Source: an uncultured bacterium (GTDB lineage Bacteria; Verrucomicrobiota; Lentisphaeria; Victivallales; UBA1829). Taken from it: 36,779 nt of DNA. A program made the translations under genes and the position numbers. The notes under the pieces were generated by a model. It had not been told where the DNA came from, searched no databases, and saw only the letters and a list, made by a program, of their open reading frames with translations. The DNA lies in assembly GCA_902762495.1 (NCBI GenBank), contig CACWOL010000021.1, positions 1-36,779 of the forward strand. Direction: 5' to 3'. Each line of letters opens with the position of its first letter. Within the stretch, counting starts at the first letter, position 1. This document shows, in pieces, positions 1 to 7,903 of the stretch.

Positions 1-7
1 GAATGCG

Positions 8-92
8 ACTGGCAGTCCATTCAGGGCCCGTGTCGGGCCGCCAGTACTATCGCCTTCTAGGCGCAGTGCATACCACCAGCTCAGCTGGTGGT
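8..92. repeat. Cluster of inverted repeats, non-coding
   Basis: Several hairpins sit side by side. ACTGGC 8-13 pairs with GCCAGT 40-45 and encloses GGCCCG 25-30 / CGGGCC 34-39 (3-nt loop). CGCC 51-54 pairs with GGCG 60-63. ACCACCAGC 72-80 pairs perfectly with GCTGGTGGT 84-92 over a 3-nt loop. No credible gene covers 1-115. The stems resemble REP/BIME units or the subterminal hairpins of IS200/IS605 elements, but no transposase is visible and the window edge cuts the context. The stems are seen; their identity is not settled. Confidence 0.5.
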
Positions 93-115
93 CCTGATTG
101 TGCCCGGGGAACAGG

Positions 116-151
116 AAAAAGCCCTGTCGGCCGGGTGGACCAACAGGGCTT
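116..151 (-). terminator. Intrinsic terminator of der
   Basis: On the minus strand AAGCCCTGT (151-143) pairs with ACAGGGCTT (127-119), a 9-bp stem with a 15-nt loop, and five T residues follow (120-116). It lies about 60 nt past the der stop codon, as expected for rho-independent termination. Confidence 0.8.
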
Positions 152-209
152 GAAAAACCTGTATTGTGAAGTGGACCGCCGCATCCTGTGCGGCGGCGGA
201 GAGGACGCG

Positions 210-1802
210 TCAGCCGCGTTCTTCGCGGCGTTTGTTCTGTGCGGCGACCTTCTTCTTGAAATTCGCCTTCGTTTTGGCGGACTTGGCCTGTTTCGCGTTG
301 GCGAACTTCTTCTTCGCGTTCTTGGAGCTTCCGGCGTGGTTCACGACCTCGGAAAGGTCGCGGCGGTCGCGTTCCTGAAGCACGATGCGGATGGGCACGC
401 CGACGAGGTTGAAGGCATTGCGGAAGTAATTGGAGAGATATGCCTTATAGCTGTCGGCGCAATATTCGCGCTTGTTGATGAAGAGGATGAAATGCGGCGG
501 CGCGGTCTCGGTCATGGTGCCGTAGTAGATTTTGAGCGGCTTGAGGCCGACGACCGGCGGCGCGGTGCGCGTGGTGGCGTCCTGGATCACGCGGTTCAGC
601 ATGGCTGTGGAGATGCGCGCGGAGAGCTGGGCGCGGACCTGCGCGATAAGGTCGAAGAGGACGGCGAGGTTTTCACCGGTGAGGGCGGAGACGAAGACGA
701 GCGGGGCGTAGCTCATTTTCGGCAGGGATGCGCGGAATTCGCGGATAAGCTCTTCGCGAGGCACTTTTTCGGGGCGGATGTCCCATTTGTTGACGACGAG
801 GATGCAGCCTTTGCCGGATTCCTCGATCATGCGCGCGATGGTCTTGTCCTGCGAGGTGGCCTCGCCCTTGTCGGCTTCGACCACGAAGAGCACGATGTCG
901 CAGGTGTCCAGCGAGTGCTGGGCGCGCATCATGCTGTACTGCTCGACCGCGCCGTCGACCTTGGATTTCTTGCGGAGCCCGGCGGTGTCGACGAGGACGG
1001 CTCGGACGGTTTCGCTGTCGGAGCATTTCAGCTCGAATTCGACGTCGATGGAGTCGCGTGTGGTGCCCGCCACGTCGCTGACGATCACGCGGTCCTTGCC
1101 GATGAGGCGGTTCACGAGGGAGGATTTGCCGACGTTCGGGCGGCCGAGTACGGCGATCTTCAGGACGTGCGCGGCGAGCTCGGCGTCGGACGGCTCGATG
1201 CCGGAAAGCGCGTCCTCCAGGACGTCTTCGATGCCGCGCTTGTGGAGGCAGGAGACGGGGTGGATGTGCTCGAATCCGAGCGTGTGGAAATCGTCCGCGA
1301 GGAGCGCGTCCGCATGGTTGTCCGCTTTGTTCGCGATCAGGTAGACGGGCTTGCCGCAGGCGCGGAGGCGGTCGGCGATGCCGTGGTCGAGCGGGAGAAG
1401 TCCCGCCTGGACGTCCACGACGAACAGAATGGCCGCGGCGTCCTCGATGGCGGCGGCGACCTGTTCGGCGATGAGCTTGTCCCACTTGCCGACGGAGTTC
1501 GTCTCGTTCTCGAACATGCCGAGCCCGCCGGTGTCGATGAGGTTGAAACGGCGTCCGTGCCAGACGCCGGACGCGCTTACGCGGTCGCGGGTGACGCCGC
1601 AGTCGAAGTGCACGATGGCCTGGCGGCGTCCGAGGATGGCGTTGAAGAGGGAGGATTTGCCGACGTTGGGGCGTCCCACGATGGCGAGGGAGGGGAGCTC
1701 CATGTGCGCGCAGGAGTCGATGAAGGACGCGGACACGGGTTCGGCGTCATCGCGGCGGGGCTGCCTGTGCGGTCTGGATTTCGGGATGCGTTTGCCTTTC
1801 AT
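210..1802 (-). CDS. der: Ribosome-assembly GTPase Der (EngA)
   Basis: Double-domain essential GTPase that helps assemble the 50S ribosomal subunit in the cytoplasm. The 530-residue product shows both G domains: P-loop GRPNVGKSS at about 43-51, DTGG 90-93 and NKAD 158-161, then P-loop GRPNVGKSS 220-228, DTAGL 272-276 and NKWD 338-341. A KH-like C-terminal domain and a long lysine-rich tail follow. The ATG at 1802 is preceded by AAAGGAG six bases upstream, so the basic extension of about 33 residues before the usual start (MELPSLAIVG) appears genuine. It lies downstream of the GGGtGRT gene on the same strand with a gap of about 190 bases and may be cotranscribed or have its own weak promoter. 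Terminator at 116-151. Identification is secure; only the N-terminal extension is unusual. Confidence 0.97.
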   Translation of the reverse strand: MKGKRIPKSRPHRQPRRDDAEPVSASFIDSCAHMELPSLAIVGRPNVGKSSLFNAILGRRQAIVHFDCGVTRDRVSASGVWHGRRFNLIDTGGLGMFENETNSVGKWDKLIAEQVAAAIEDAAAILFVVDVQAGLLPLDHGIADRLRACGKPVYLIANKADNHADALLADDFHTLGFEHIHPVSCLHKRGIEDVLEDALSGIEPSDAELAAHVLKIAVLGRPNVGKSSLVNRLIGKDRVIVSDVAGTTRDSIDVEFELKCSDSETVRAVLVDTAGLRKKSKVDGAVEQYSMMRAQHSLDTCDIVLFVVEADKGEATSQDKTIARMIEESGKGCILVVNKWDIRPEKVPREELIREFRASLPKMSYAPLVFVSALTGENLAVLFDLIAQVRAQLSARISTAMLNRVIQDATTRTAPPVVGLKPLKIYYGTMTETAPPHFILFINKREYCADSYKAYLSNYFRNAFNLVGVPIRIVLQERDRRDLSEVVNHAGSSKNAKKKFANAKQAKSAKTKANFKKKVAAQNKRREERG

Positions 1803-1991
1803 GGGAAACTCCTTTCAACATACGGAAACAGAAACAAAGCGGAGGGAAAATGGTTCGCGGCACCGTGTGGACATGCAATCCGGGCGGATGAACCGCCGGA
1901 ACGCTCCCGCACGATGCCGCTTTATTTTGTGCGACGCCCCGCTCAAGCGAGGGCAGGGCGCCGTACGGATCGGTTCAGATCAGGAACCGGA
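1803..1991. other. Intergenic region between der and the GGGtGRT gene
   Basis: No gene is seen. A bulged hairpin occurs at 1880-1899 (GGCGG/CCGCC core, loop ATGAA) without a following T tract. A weak minus-strand promoter-like pair (TTGAGC, 16 nt, TAAAGC) occurs near 1920-1955. Neither is convincing, so read-through into der is possible. Confidence 0.35.
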
Positions 1992-2993
1992 TCAGGCGGT
2001 CATGGCCTGGGCGACCGCGACCGCGACGTCGACGGAAGCGCCGACCATCGGGTTGTTGCCCATGCCGATGAGGCCCATCATCTCGACGTGCGCCGGGACG
2101 GAGGAGGAACCCGCGAACTGGGCGTCGGAGTGCATGCGGCCCATGGTGTCGGTCATGCCGTAGCTGGCAGGGCCGGCGGCCATGTTGTCCGGGTGCAGGG
2201 TGCGGCCGGTGCCGCCGCCGGAAGCGACGGAGAAGAAGGGCTTGCCGGCAGCGACGCGTTCCTTCTTGTAGGTGCCCATGACGGGATGCTGGAACCGGGT
2301 CGGGTTGGTGGAGTTGCCGGTGATGGCGATGTCCACACCTTCCTTCCACATGATGGCGACGCCTTCGCGGACGTCGTCGGCGCCGTAGCAGCGGACCGCG
2401 GCGCGTTCACCCTTGGAGTAGGCGGTCTCGGAGACGATCTTGAGCTCGCCGGTGTAGTAGTCGAACTCGGTCTCGACGCTGGTGAAGCCGTTGATGCGGG
2501 AGATGATCTGGGCGGCATCCTTGCCGAGGCCGTTCAGGATCACGCGGAGCGGATTCTTGCGGACCTTGTTCGCGGACTTGGCGAGGCCGATCGCGCCTTC
2601 GGCGGCGGCGAAGGATTCGTGGCCGGCGCAGAACGCGAAGCACTGGGTCTCCTCCTGGAGAAGCATGCTGGCGAGGTTGCCGTGGCCGAGGCCGACTTTG
2701 CGGTCGTCGGCGACGGAGCCGGGGATGCAGAAGCTCTGAAGGCCTTCGCCGAGGGTCTTGGCAATCTCGCTGGCGACGGTCTGGCCGCGCTTGATGGCGA
2801 CGGCTGCGCCGACGAGGTAGGCCCAGCAGGCGTTTTCGAAGCAGATGGGCTGGATGTCGCGGACGCGCTGGATGATGTCGAGGCCTTTGGACTTGGTGAT
2901 CTTTTCGGCTTCCTCGATGGAGGCAATGCCGTTGTCGTTCAGGAATTTATTGATCTGCGCGATTCTGCGCTCGTAGCTTTCAAAAAGTGCCAT
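1992..2993 (-). CDS. GGGtGRT family protein
   Basis: Member of the GGGtGRT protein family, named for the glycine-rich motif seen here as GGGTGRT at residues 259-265 of 333. No biochemical function is established. The family is known to sit beside a NifU/IscU-type Fe-S scaffold gene, and that partner is directly upstream here (stop to start gap of 12 bases). The SD AAGGAG eight bases before the ATG at 2993 overlaps the end of the upstream gene, so translation is probably coupled. Cysteines at 51, 56, 89, 118, 122 and 202 could bind metal, which is inference. No signal peptide or membrane segment is seen, so it is cytoplasmic. The family call rests on the motif and context; a role in Fe-S or redox metabolism is a guess. 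Confidence 0.9.
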   Translation of the reverse strand: MALFESYERRIAQINKFLNDNGIASIEEAEKITKSKGLDIIQRVRDIQPICFENACWAYLVGAAVAIKRGQTVASEIAKTLGEGLQSFCIPGSVADDRKVGLGHGNLASMLLQEETQCFAFCAGHESFAAAEGAIGLAKSANKVRKNPLRVILNGLGKDAAQIISRINGFTSVETEFDYYTGELKIVSETAYSKGERAAVRCYGADDVREGVAIMWKEGVDIAITGNSTNPTRFQHPVMGTYKKERVAAGKPFFSVASGGGTGRTLHPDNMAAGPASYGMTDTMGRMHSDAQFAGSSSVPAHVEMMGLIGMGNNPMVGASVDVAVAVAQAMTA

Positions 2994-3005
2994 GATGAAC
3001 GCTCC

Positions 3006-3716
3006 TTATGCCTTGCGGGGGTTGATGACTTTGACGGCGTCGCCAAAGCGGCCGTAGGATTTCTGGAACTTGGCGACGAAATCCTTGACGGACATCTTTT
3101 CGAGGTCTTCCGTGGAGGACTTGTTGACGAATTCCATCATCTTGCCGAGGTTGACGAACTGGTAGCCGATGACCTTGTTTTCCTCGTCGAGGGCGAGACC
3201 GGTCACATAGCCTTCGGCCATTTCGAGGTAGCGGACGCCCTTTTCGGCGGTGCTGTACATCGTGCCGGTGATGGAGCGGAGCTGCTTGAGGTCTTCGAGG
3301 CCGGCGCCGATCGGGAGGCCGTCTTCGGAGAACGCGGTCTGGGTGCGGCCGTAGACGATCTGGAGGAAGAGTTCGCGCATGGCGGTGTTGATGGCGTCGC
3401 AGACGAGGTCGGTGTTGAGGGCTTCGAGGAGCGTCTTGCCGGGGAGGATCTCGGCGGCCATGGCGGCGGAGTGCGTCATGCCGGAGCAACCGATCGTTTC
3501 CACGAGGGCTTCCTGGATGATGCCGTCCTTGACGTTCAGCGTGAGCTTGCAGGCACCCTGCTGGGGGGCGCACCAGCCGACGCCATGCGTCAGACCGCAG
3601 ATGTCCTTGATCTCTTTTGCTTTCGTCCACTTACCTTCCTGGGGAATCGGCGCGGGACCGTGTTTCGGACCCTTGGCGACGCACACCATCTGGTCCACTT
3701 CGTGCGTAAACTTCAT
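3006..3716 (-). CDS. NifU/IscU-like Fe-S cluster scaffold protein
   Basis: 236-residue protein with an IscU/NifU-N-like fold signature. The segment around C77 (IGCSGM...GKTL) matches the GCGSAIASS...GKTL region of IscU. Further cysteines are at 12, 40, 49, 56 and 106, so three candidate ligand positions are present. It is longer than classical IscU (about 130 residues), with a distinct C-terminal half of unknown role. The upstream in-frame ATG at 3827 is rejected: the ATG at 3716 has GGAG seven bases away and the residues before it have no family look. First gene of an operon with the GGGtGRT gene, under the promoter at 3799-3827. No IscS, HscA/B or ferredoxin lies nearby, so it is not the housekeeping isc cluster. 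Scaffold activity is inferred from the family. Confidence 0.87.
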   Translation of the reverse strand: MKFTHEVDQMVCVAKGPKHGPAPIPQEGKWTKAKEIKDICGLTHGVGWCAPQQGACKLTLNVKDGIIQEALVETIGCSGMTHSAAMAAEILPGKTLLEALNTDLVCDAINTAMRELFLQIVYGRTQTAFSEDGLPIGAGLEDLKQLRSITGTMYSTAEKGVRYLEMAEGYVTGLALDEENKVIGYQFVNLGKMMEFVNKSSTEDLEKMSVKDFVAKFQKSYGRFGDAVKVINPRKA

Positions 3717-3798
3717 TGTGTTTCTCCATTTGTTGGGACGGCATCCCCGTGCAGATAGAAGGGAGCCGCCGGTTCGGGTTAAACAAGTGCAGTTTAGT

Positions 3799-3827
3799 AA
3801 TATACCATGCGGGAAGGCTTTTTTCAA
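3799..3827 (-). promoter_or_regulatory. Sigma70-type promoter of the NifU-like operon
   Basis: Minus strand: TTGAAA (3827-3822), 17-nt spacer, TATATT (3804-3799). Transcription would start near 3792 and give a leader of about 75 nt before the ATG at 3716. Confidence 0.75.
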
Positions 3828-3876
3828 TCCCGGCGGCGAAGAAAAGAAAACAAAGCGGATCGTTTTTCATGTTAGT

Positions 3877-3905
3877 TTGACATTTTGATAAGAAGGATGT
3901 ATATT
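3877..3905 (+). promoter_or_regulatory. Sigma70-type promoter of the ArnT-like gene
   Basis: Consensus TTGACA (3877-3882), 17-nt spacer, TATATT (3900-3905). It lies back to back with the divergent promoter at 3799-3827; the two -35 boxes are about 50 bp apart, which leaves room for a shared regulator. The leader to the ATG at 3989 is about 75 nt. Confidence 0.8.
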
Positions 3906-3988
3906 AATCTTTTAATTTTTCGCGTGCGATGATGTCCCGCATCATGCCTGCGTCTGAATGACTGAAAAACACACGGAGTCTTTCTCGG

Positions 3989-5809
3989 ATGAAGTTGAAA
4001 TTCAATATCCCGGCCGCGTTGCTGATATTTGTTGTTCTTTACGTGCTCTTGATCTGGGTGCGTCCGCTCTATTCGCCTGACGAAGCTCGTTACGTCGAAA
4101 TCCCGCGCGAAATGATCGCCGACCATGATTTCGTGACGCCGCGCCTAAACGGCGCCCGGTATTTCGAAAAGCCGGTCATGGGGTACTGGCTGATCGCCGG
4201 AGCGCTCCGGGTGTTCGGGGAAAACGCCTTTGCCGGGCGTTTCATGCCGGCGCTTTCGACCGGACTTGCGGCGCTGATCGTAATGCTGCTGGCGATGAAG
4301 ATGACCGGGAAACGTGAGCTCGGCTTGTATGCGGCGGGGTGTTTCCTGCTGATGCCGCTGGTGTTCATCATCGGCACGACCTGTACGCTGGACGCGATCT
4401 TTTCACTGTTCGTGACGGCGACCGTGGCGTCGTTCTACTGCGCCATGGAGAGGTATTTGGAGAAAAAGTTTCTGAACTGCGTGCTGTGGCTGACGGCGAC
4501 CGGAGCGGCCGCCGGATGCGCGTTCCTTACGAAAGGCTTCCTGGCTTTCGCCCTGCCGGTTGTGGCGGTGCTGCCGTGGCTGGTCTGGAATATGGTCGAA
4601 GAAGCCGTCATGCGGAAGAAAATGGGGTCGGGAAATGACACGGACAAGGTTTATGATCCGGTCCGGTATGCGAAAGCGATCTTCACGCTGCCGTGGCTGC
4701 CGTTCGTCGTGGCTCTGGCCGTGATCGCGCCATGGGGAATCCTGGTTCACAAGGCGCAGCCGGATTTCTGGCGCTATTTCGTGATTGAGGAGCATTTCAG
4801 CCGTTTCGGTTTCATGGGCGAGACCAAAGTGGAGCATCCGCACGGGCCGTTCTATTTCCTGCTGACGCTGCTCTGGGGCGCGGCGGAATGGTTCCTGCTG
4901 TCGCCCGCCATCGGGTACGGTTTTCGAAAGATCGGCGTTTGCGGCGAGAGGAATTCATGGTTCCGTTTCCTGATCTGCTGGTTCGCCGGACCGTTCCTGT
5001 TCCTGTCCGCCTCGAGCGGAAAGCTCCCGACATATATCCTGCCGTGCTTCCCTCCGCTTGCGATCATGATCTCTGTCGGGCTTTTCCGGTATTTCGAGGA
5101 ACGCCCGGACGGGAAGGGCAAGCTGTTCAACGTGCCGTTGATGGTGTTTGCCATCCTCGGCGTGATTGCGGGACCCGTGGCGCTGGTCGTCATCCACTAT
5201 GTCCTGCCGAAATACTTCGACGTCGCGCTTTACAACAAGGGCGAAACTTGGAAGATATTCATCCTGTTCAATGCGCTTGTTCTGATCCTGTTCGGCGCGG
5301 TCGCGGCGTTCACGGAGAAAAAGCCGGCACGCAAGCTTTCGTATTTCCTCTCGGCAGTCATCCCGGCCTTTATCGCATCGTATTTCGTGGTGCCGCAGTC
5401 GGTCAACGATGCGCGCGGCATGGACGAGTTTCTGGATGAATGCCGGGATGAGATCACCCCGGATACGATTATTATCGCGCACGGATCGAACCTGCACGCC
5501 ATTTGCTTTGCCTATCATCGGAACGATCTGTACGTGATCTTCCCCGGGGAACTGACCTATGGTCTGACCTGCAAAGAGGCTGAGGAGAAAGACCGCATTC
5601 GCAATCAGAATGTTAGAGAAGTTCAGAAACTGCTGGATAGAAATCCCGGCAAGAAAGTCGTGATGTTCTTCCCTGCGGATCGCTTTTACAGCCATGATGC
5701 CAGATTTGCCGATTATCCATATCCGCCTGCGCTCTCCGTGAAAAAGTCGATCCCCGATGATCCTGAGGATAAGGAAGCCGACGGCCAGGTTTTTGTACGG
5801 TTCCAGTGA
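3989..5809 (+). CDS. ArnT-like undecaprenyl-phosphate-sugar glycosyltransferase
   Basis: Polytopic GT-C enzyme of the ArnT/PMT family (606 residues), expected in the inner membrane with its active site in the periplasm. ArnT moves 4-amino-4-deoxy-L-arabinose from undecaprenyl phosphate onto lipid A; related members use other lipid-linked sugars. After a first hydrophobic helix (about 8-24) comes SPDEARYVEIPREM (29-42), with the acidic pair D31/E32 of the first periplasmic loop, then YFEKP (58-62), both hallmark ArnT motifs. Many more hydrophobic helices follow, then a soluble C-terminal domain from about residue 470. It stands alone: no arnA/B/C/D genes are in the window, so the donor sugar is unknown. 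SD CGGAG lies about ten bases before the ATG. The 3' part is richer in AT than its neighbours. Family is sure, substrate is not. Confidence 0.88.
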   Translation: MKLKFNIPAALLIFVVLYVLLIWVRPLYSPDEARYVEIPREMIADHDFVTPRLNGARYFEKPVMGYWLIAGALRVFGENAFAGRFMPALSTGLAALIVMLLAMKMTGKRELGLYAAGCFLLMPLVFIIGTTCTLDAIFSLFVTATVASFYCAMERYLEKKFLNCVLWLTATGAAAGCAFLTKGFLAFALPVVAVLPWLVWNMVEEAVMRKKMGSGNDTDKVYDPVRYAKAIFTLPWLPFVVALAVIAPWGILVHKAQPDFWRYFVIEEHFSRFGFMGETKVEHPHGPFYFLLTLLWGAAEWFLLSPAIGYGFRKIGVCGERNSWFRFLICWFAGPFLFLSASSGKLPTYILPCFPPLAIMISVGLFRYFEERPDGKGKLFNVPLMVFAILGVIAGPVALVVIHYVLPKYFDVALYNKGETWKIFILFNALVLILFGAVAAFTEKKPARKLSYFLSAVIPAFIASYFVVPQSVNDARGMDEFLDECRDEITPDTIIIAHGSNLHAICFAYHRNDLYVIFPGELTYGLTCKEAEEKDRIRNQNVREVQKLLDRNPGKKVVMFFPADRFYSHDARFADYPYPPALSVKKSIPDDPEDKEADGQVFVRFQ

Positions 5810-5893
5810 GGTTGACGACTTTTTTAACGCCGCAGGGGAGCCTTTTCGACCACATTCCCTCAATGAAAACACGGTGTTTTTCGGGAAACGGAC
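5810..5893. other. Intergenic tail of the ArnT-like gene
   Basis: No gene is seen. A small hairpin (AAAACA/TGTTTT, loop CGG) at about 5867-5881 could end transcription weakly; there is no GC-rich stem. Confidence 0.3.
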
Positions 5894-5921
5894 TGGAAAA
5901 ACGCCAAAAGAATGCTATATT
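5894..5921 (+). promoter_or_regulatory. Promoter of the etfBA-acd-rpoZ-purE operon
   Basis: TGGAAA (5894-5899), 16-nt spacer, TATATT (5916-5921), giving a leader of about 50 nt before etfB. An SD AGGAAGG-like run lies just upstream of the ATG at 5978. Confidence 0.65.
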
Positions 5922-5977
5922 AATATTTTACTACAAAATCTTATCGACCTGTTGAAATAACCTAGGAAGGAACAGTC

Positions 5978-6862
5978 ATGAGCTGCACAATCCTCGTTTT
6001 TGTGAAGCAAGTCCCGGACACGAAGAATGTCACGGGCGACGCCATGAAGCCCGACGGAACCATCAACCGTCAGGCGCTTCCCGCCATTTTCAATCCCGAA
6101 GACCTGAACGCCCTTGAGCTGGCTCTCCAGCTGAAGGACCGCTACGGCGCGAAAGTCGTCGTCGCGACGATGGGGCTTCCCGCCGCCGCCGGCATCCTCC
6201 GCGATTCTCTGTTCCGCGGCGCCGACGAAACCGTGCTTCTGACCGACCGCGCGCTCGGCGGTTCCGATACGCTGGCCACCAGCTTCGCGCTGAGCCGCCT
6301 GGCGAAGAAGATCGGAAACTTCGACCTCGTCCTCTGCGGACGTCAGGCCATCGACGGCGATACCGCCCAGGTCGGCCCGCAGATCGCCGAAAAGCTCGGC
6401 ATCCCGCAAATCTCCTATGTGCAGGAAGTGCAGGACCTCGGCAGCGGCAAGATCCGTGCGAAGCGCGCCATCGAAGGCGGCTACGAAGTGCTCGAAGCCC
6501 CGCTGCCCGCCCTCCTGACCGTGGTCGACGCCAACCAGCCCCGTCCGCAGAACGCCTCCCGCATCATCAAGTACAAGAAAGCCAAAACTCCGTCCGAAAT
6601 CGCGGCCGCCAAGGGCGCGCCTGCCTCGGACGAGGAGATCGCGGCGCTGTCCGCGAAGGGCCTGCTGATCCAGGAATGGAACGCCGCGTACTGCGTGCCG
6701 CAGGATGAATTCGACCGCCTGGGCAAGGCCGGTTCCCCGACCAACGTGAAGCATATCCTGAGCGTCGTCCTGACTGCCGGGAACTTCCAGGAAGTCGCGC
6801 CGACGCCGGATGCGGTCGGCAATCTCGTACACGAACTTATCGAAGATCATACTCTGGGGTGA
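5978..6862 (+). CDS. etfB: Electron transfer flavoprotein beta subunit
   Basis: EtfB (294 residues) forms a heterodimer with EtfA and carries electrons between acyl-CoA dehydrogenases and a further acceptor. The protein has the adenine-nucleotide-binding domain, with FVKQVPDT at 8-15 and the signature QAIDGDTAQVGP at 123-134. That form, with GADETVLLTD 81-90 and TLATS 98-102, is typical of clostridial, electron-bifurcating-type EtfB; classical mitochondrial-type EtfB usually has AIDDDSNQTG here. It overlaps the alternative GTG start of etfA by four bases, so translation is probably coupled. First gene of a five-gene operon. Function is secure; bifurcation is inferred from the motif only. Confidence 0.95.
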   Translation: MSCTILVFVKQVPDTKNVTGDAMKPDGTINRQALPAIFNPEDLNALELALQLKDRYGAKVVVATMGLPAAAGILRDSLFRGADETVLLTDRALGGSDTLATSFALSRLAKKIGNFDLVLCGRQAIDGDTAQVGPQIAEKLGIPQISYVQEVQDLGSGKIRAKRAIEGGYEVLEAPLPALLTVVDANQPRPQNASRIIKYKKAKTPSEIAAAKGAPASDEEIAALSAKGLLIQEWNAAYCVPQDEFDRLGKAGSPTNVKHILSVVLTAGNFQEVAPTPDAVGNLVHELIEDHTLG

Positions 6863-6867
6863 GCGCA

Positions 6868-7893
6868 ATGGAAAATACCGCTATCGGAAACGTCTGGGTT
6901 TTCATCGAACAGGAAGGCGGCAAGATCGCCGACGTGAGCCTGGAACTCGTCTGCAAAGGCCGTGAACTCGCCGACCAGCTCGGCGTCAAGGTCGAGGCTC
7001 TGCTCCTCGGAGACAAGATCGAACACTGCTGCGCCACGCTCTTCCAGTACGGCTGCGACAACGTCTTCCTCGTGGAAGACCCGCGCCTGGAACCGTTCAC
7101 CGTCCTGCCGTTCGCCAAGGTCATCGTCGACCTCATCCGCGAACACCGCCCGAACATCCTCATGTTCGGCGCGACCATGAAGGGCCGCGAACTGGCCCCG
7201 CGCGTGGCCTCCGAAAAGCTTGCCGGCCTCACCGCCGACTGCACCGACCTCCGCATCGACGATTTCGACGACAAAGTCCACGGGAAGTACTACAAGAATA
7301 AACTCATGCAGATCCGTCCCGCGTTCGGCGGCAACATCATCGCCACCATCGTGAACACCTGGGAAGATCCGCAGATGGTTACCGTCCGCGAAGGCGTGAT
7401 GAAGATGGGCGAACCCGACGCGGCCCGCACCGGGACCGTCACCCGCGTGACCCCGGCCCTGACCGCGCAGGAGATGGTCGTGAAGGTCATCGAACGCGTC
7501 CGCCAGGAGAAGACCGTGAACCTGAAGGGCGCGCAGATCATCGTGGCCGGCGGCTACGGCGTCGGTTCCGCCGCGAACTTCAAACTCATCCACGAGCTCG
7601 CCAAGACGCTCGGCGGACAGGTCGGCGCCTCCCGCGCGGCCGTCGACGCCGGCTGGATCGACCACGACCACCAGATCGGCCAGACGGGCGTGACCGTCCG
7701 TCCGAAACTCTACATCGCCTGCGGCATCAGCGGCTCCGTGCAGCACCGCGCCGGCATGGCGGAAAGCAAGAAGATCATCGCGATCAACACGGATCCGGCG
7801 GCGCCGATTTTCTCCGTGGCGCATTACGGGATCATCGGCGACCTGAACCAGGTCATCCCGATGATGATCAAAGCGTACAAATCGAAAGCCTGA
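6868..7893 (+). CDS. etfA: Electron transfer flavoprotein alpha subunit
   Basis: EtfA (341 residues from the ATG at 6868) binds the electron-carrying FAD in its C-terminal domain. The characteristic stretch SRAAVDAGW, QIGQTGVTVRPKLYIA and CGISGSVQH lies in the C-terminal third, and the N-terminal ETF fold is complete. A GTG at 6859 inside the end of etfB could add three residues, but GGGGTG sits six bases before the ATG, which favours 6868. It pairs with etfB upstream and with the acyl-CoA dehydrogenase ten bases downstream. No N-terminal ferredoxin domain is fused to it, unlike some bifurcating EtfA proteins. Confidence 0.95.
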   Translation: MENTAIGNVWVFIEQEGGKIADVSLELVCKGRELADQLGVKVEALLLGDKIEHCCATLFQYGCDNVFLVEDPRLEPFTVLPFAKVIVDLIREHRPNILMFGATMKGRELAPRVASEKLAGLTADCTDLRIDDFDDKVHGKYYKNKLMQIRPAFGGNIIATIVNTWEDPQMVTVREGVMKMGEPDAARTGTVTRVTPALTAQEMVVKVIERVRQEKTVNLKGAQIIVAGGYGVGSAANFKLIHELAKTLGGQVGASRAAVDAGWIDHDHQIGQTGVTVRPKLYIACGISGSVQHRAGMAESKKIIAINTDPAAPIFSVAHYGIIGDLNQVIPMMIKAYKSKA

Positions 7894-7903
7894 GGAGACC
7901 ATC

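Noticed and set aside
3-3758. Open frame of 1251 codons on the plus strand across der and the GGGtGRT operon
   Set aside because: It is antisense to three well-identified genes. High third-position GC in the real genes keeps the opposite frame free of stops, and its protein is a low-complexity mix of G, A, D, E and V.
3717-3827. Longer start for the NifU-like protein at 3827
   Set aside because: The added residues do not fit the family, and the promoter -35 would lie on the start codon.
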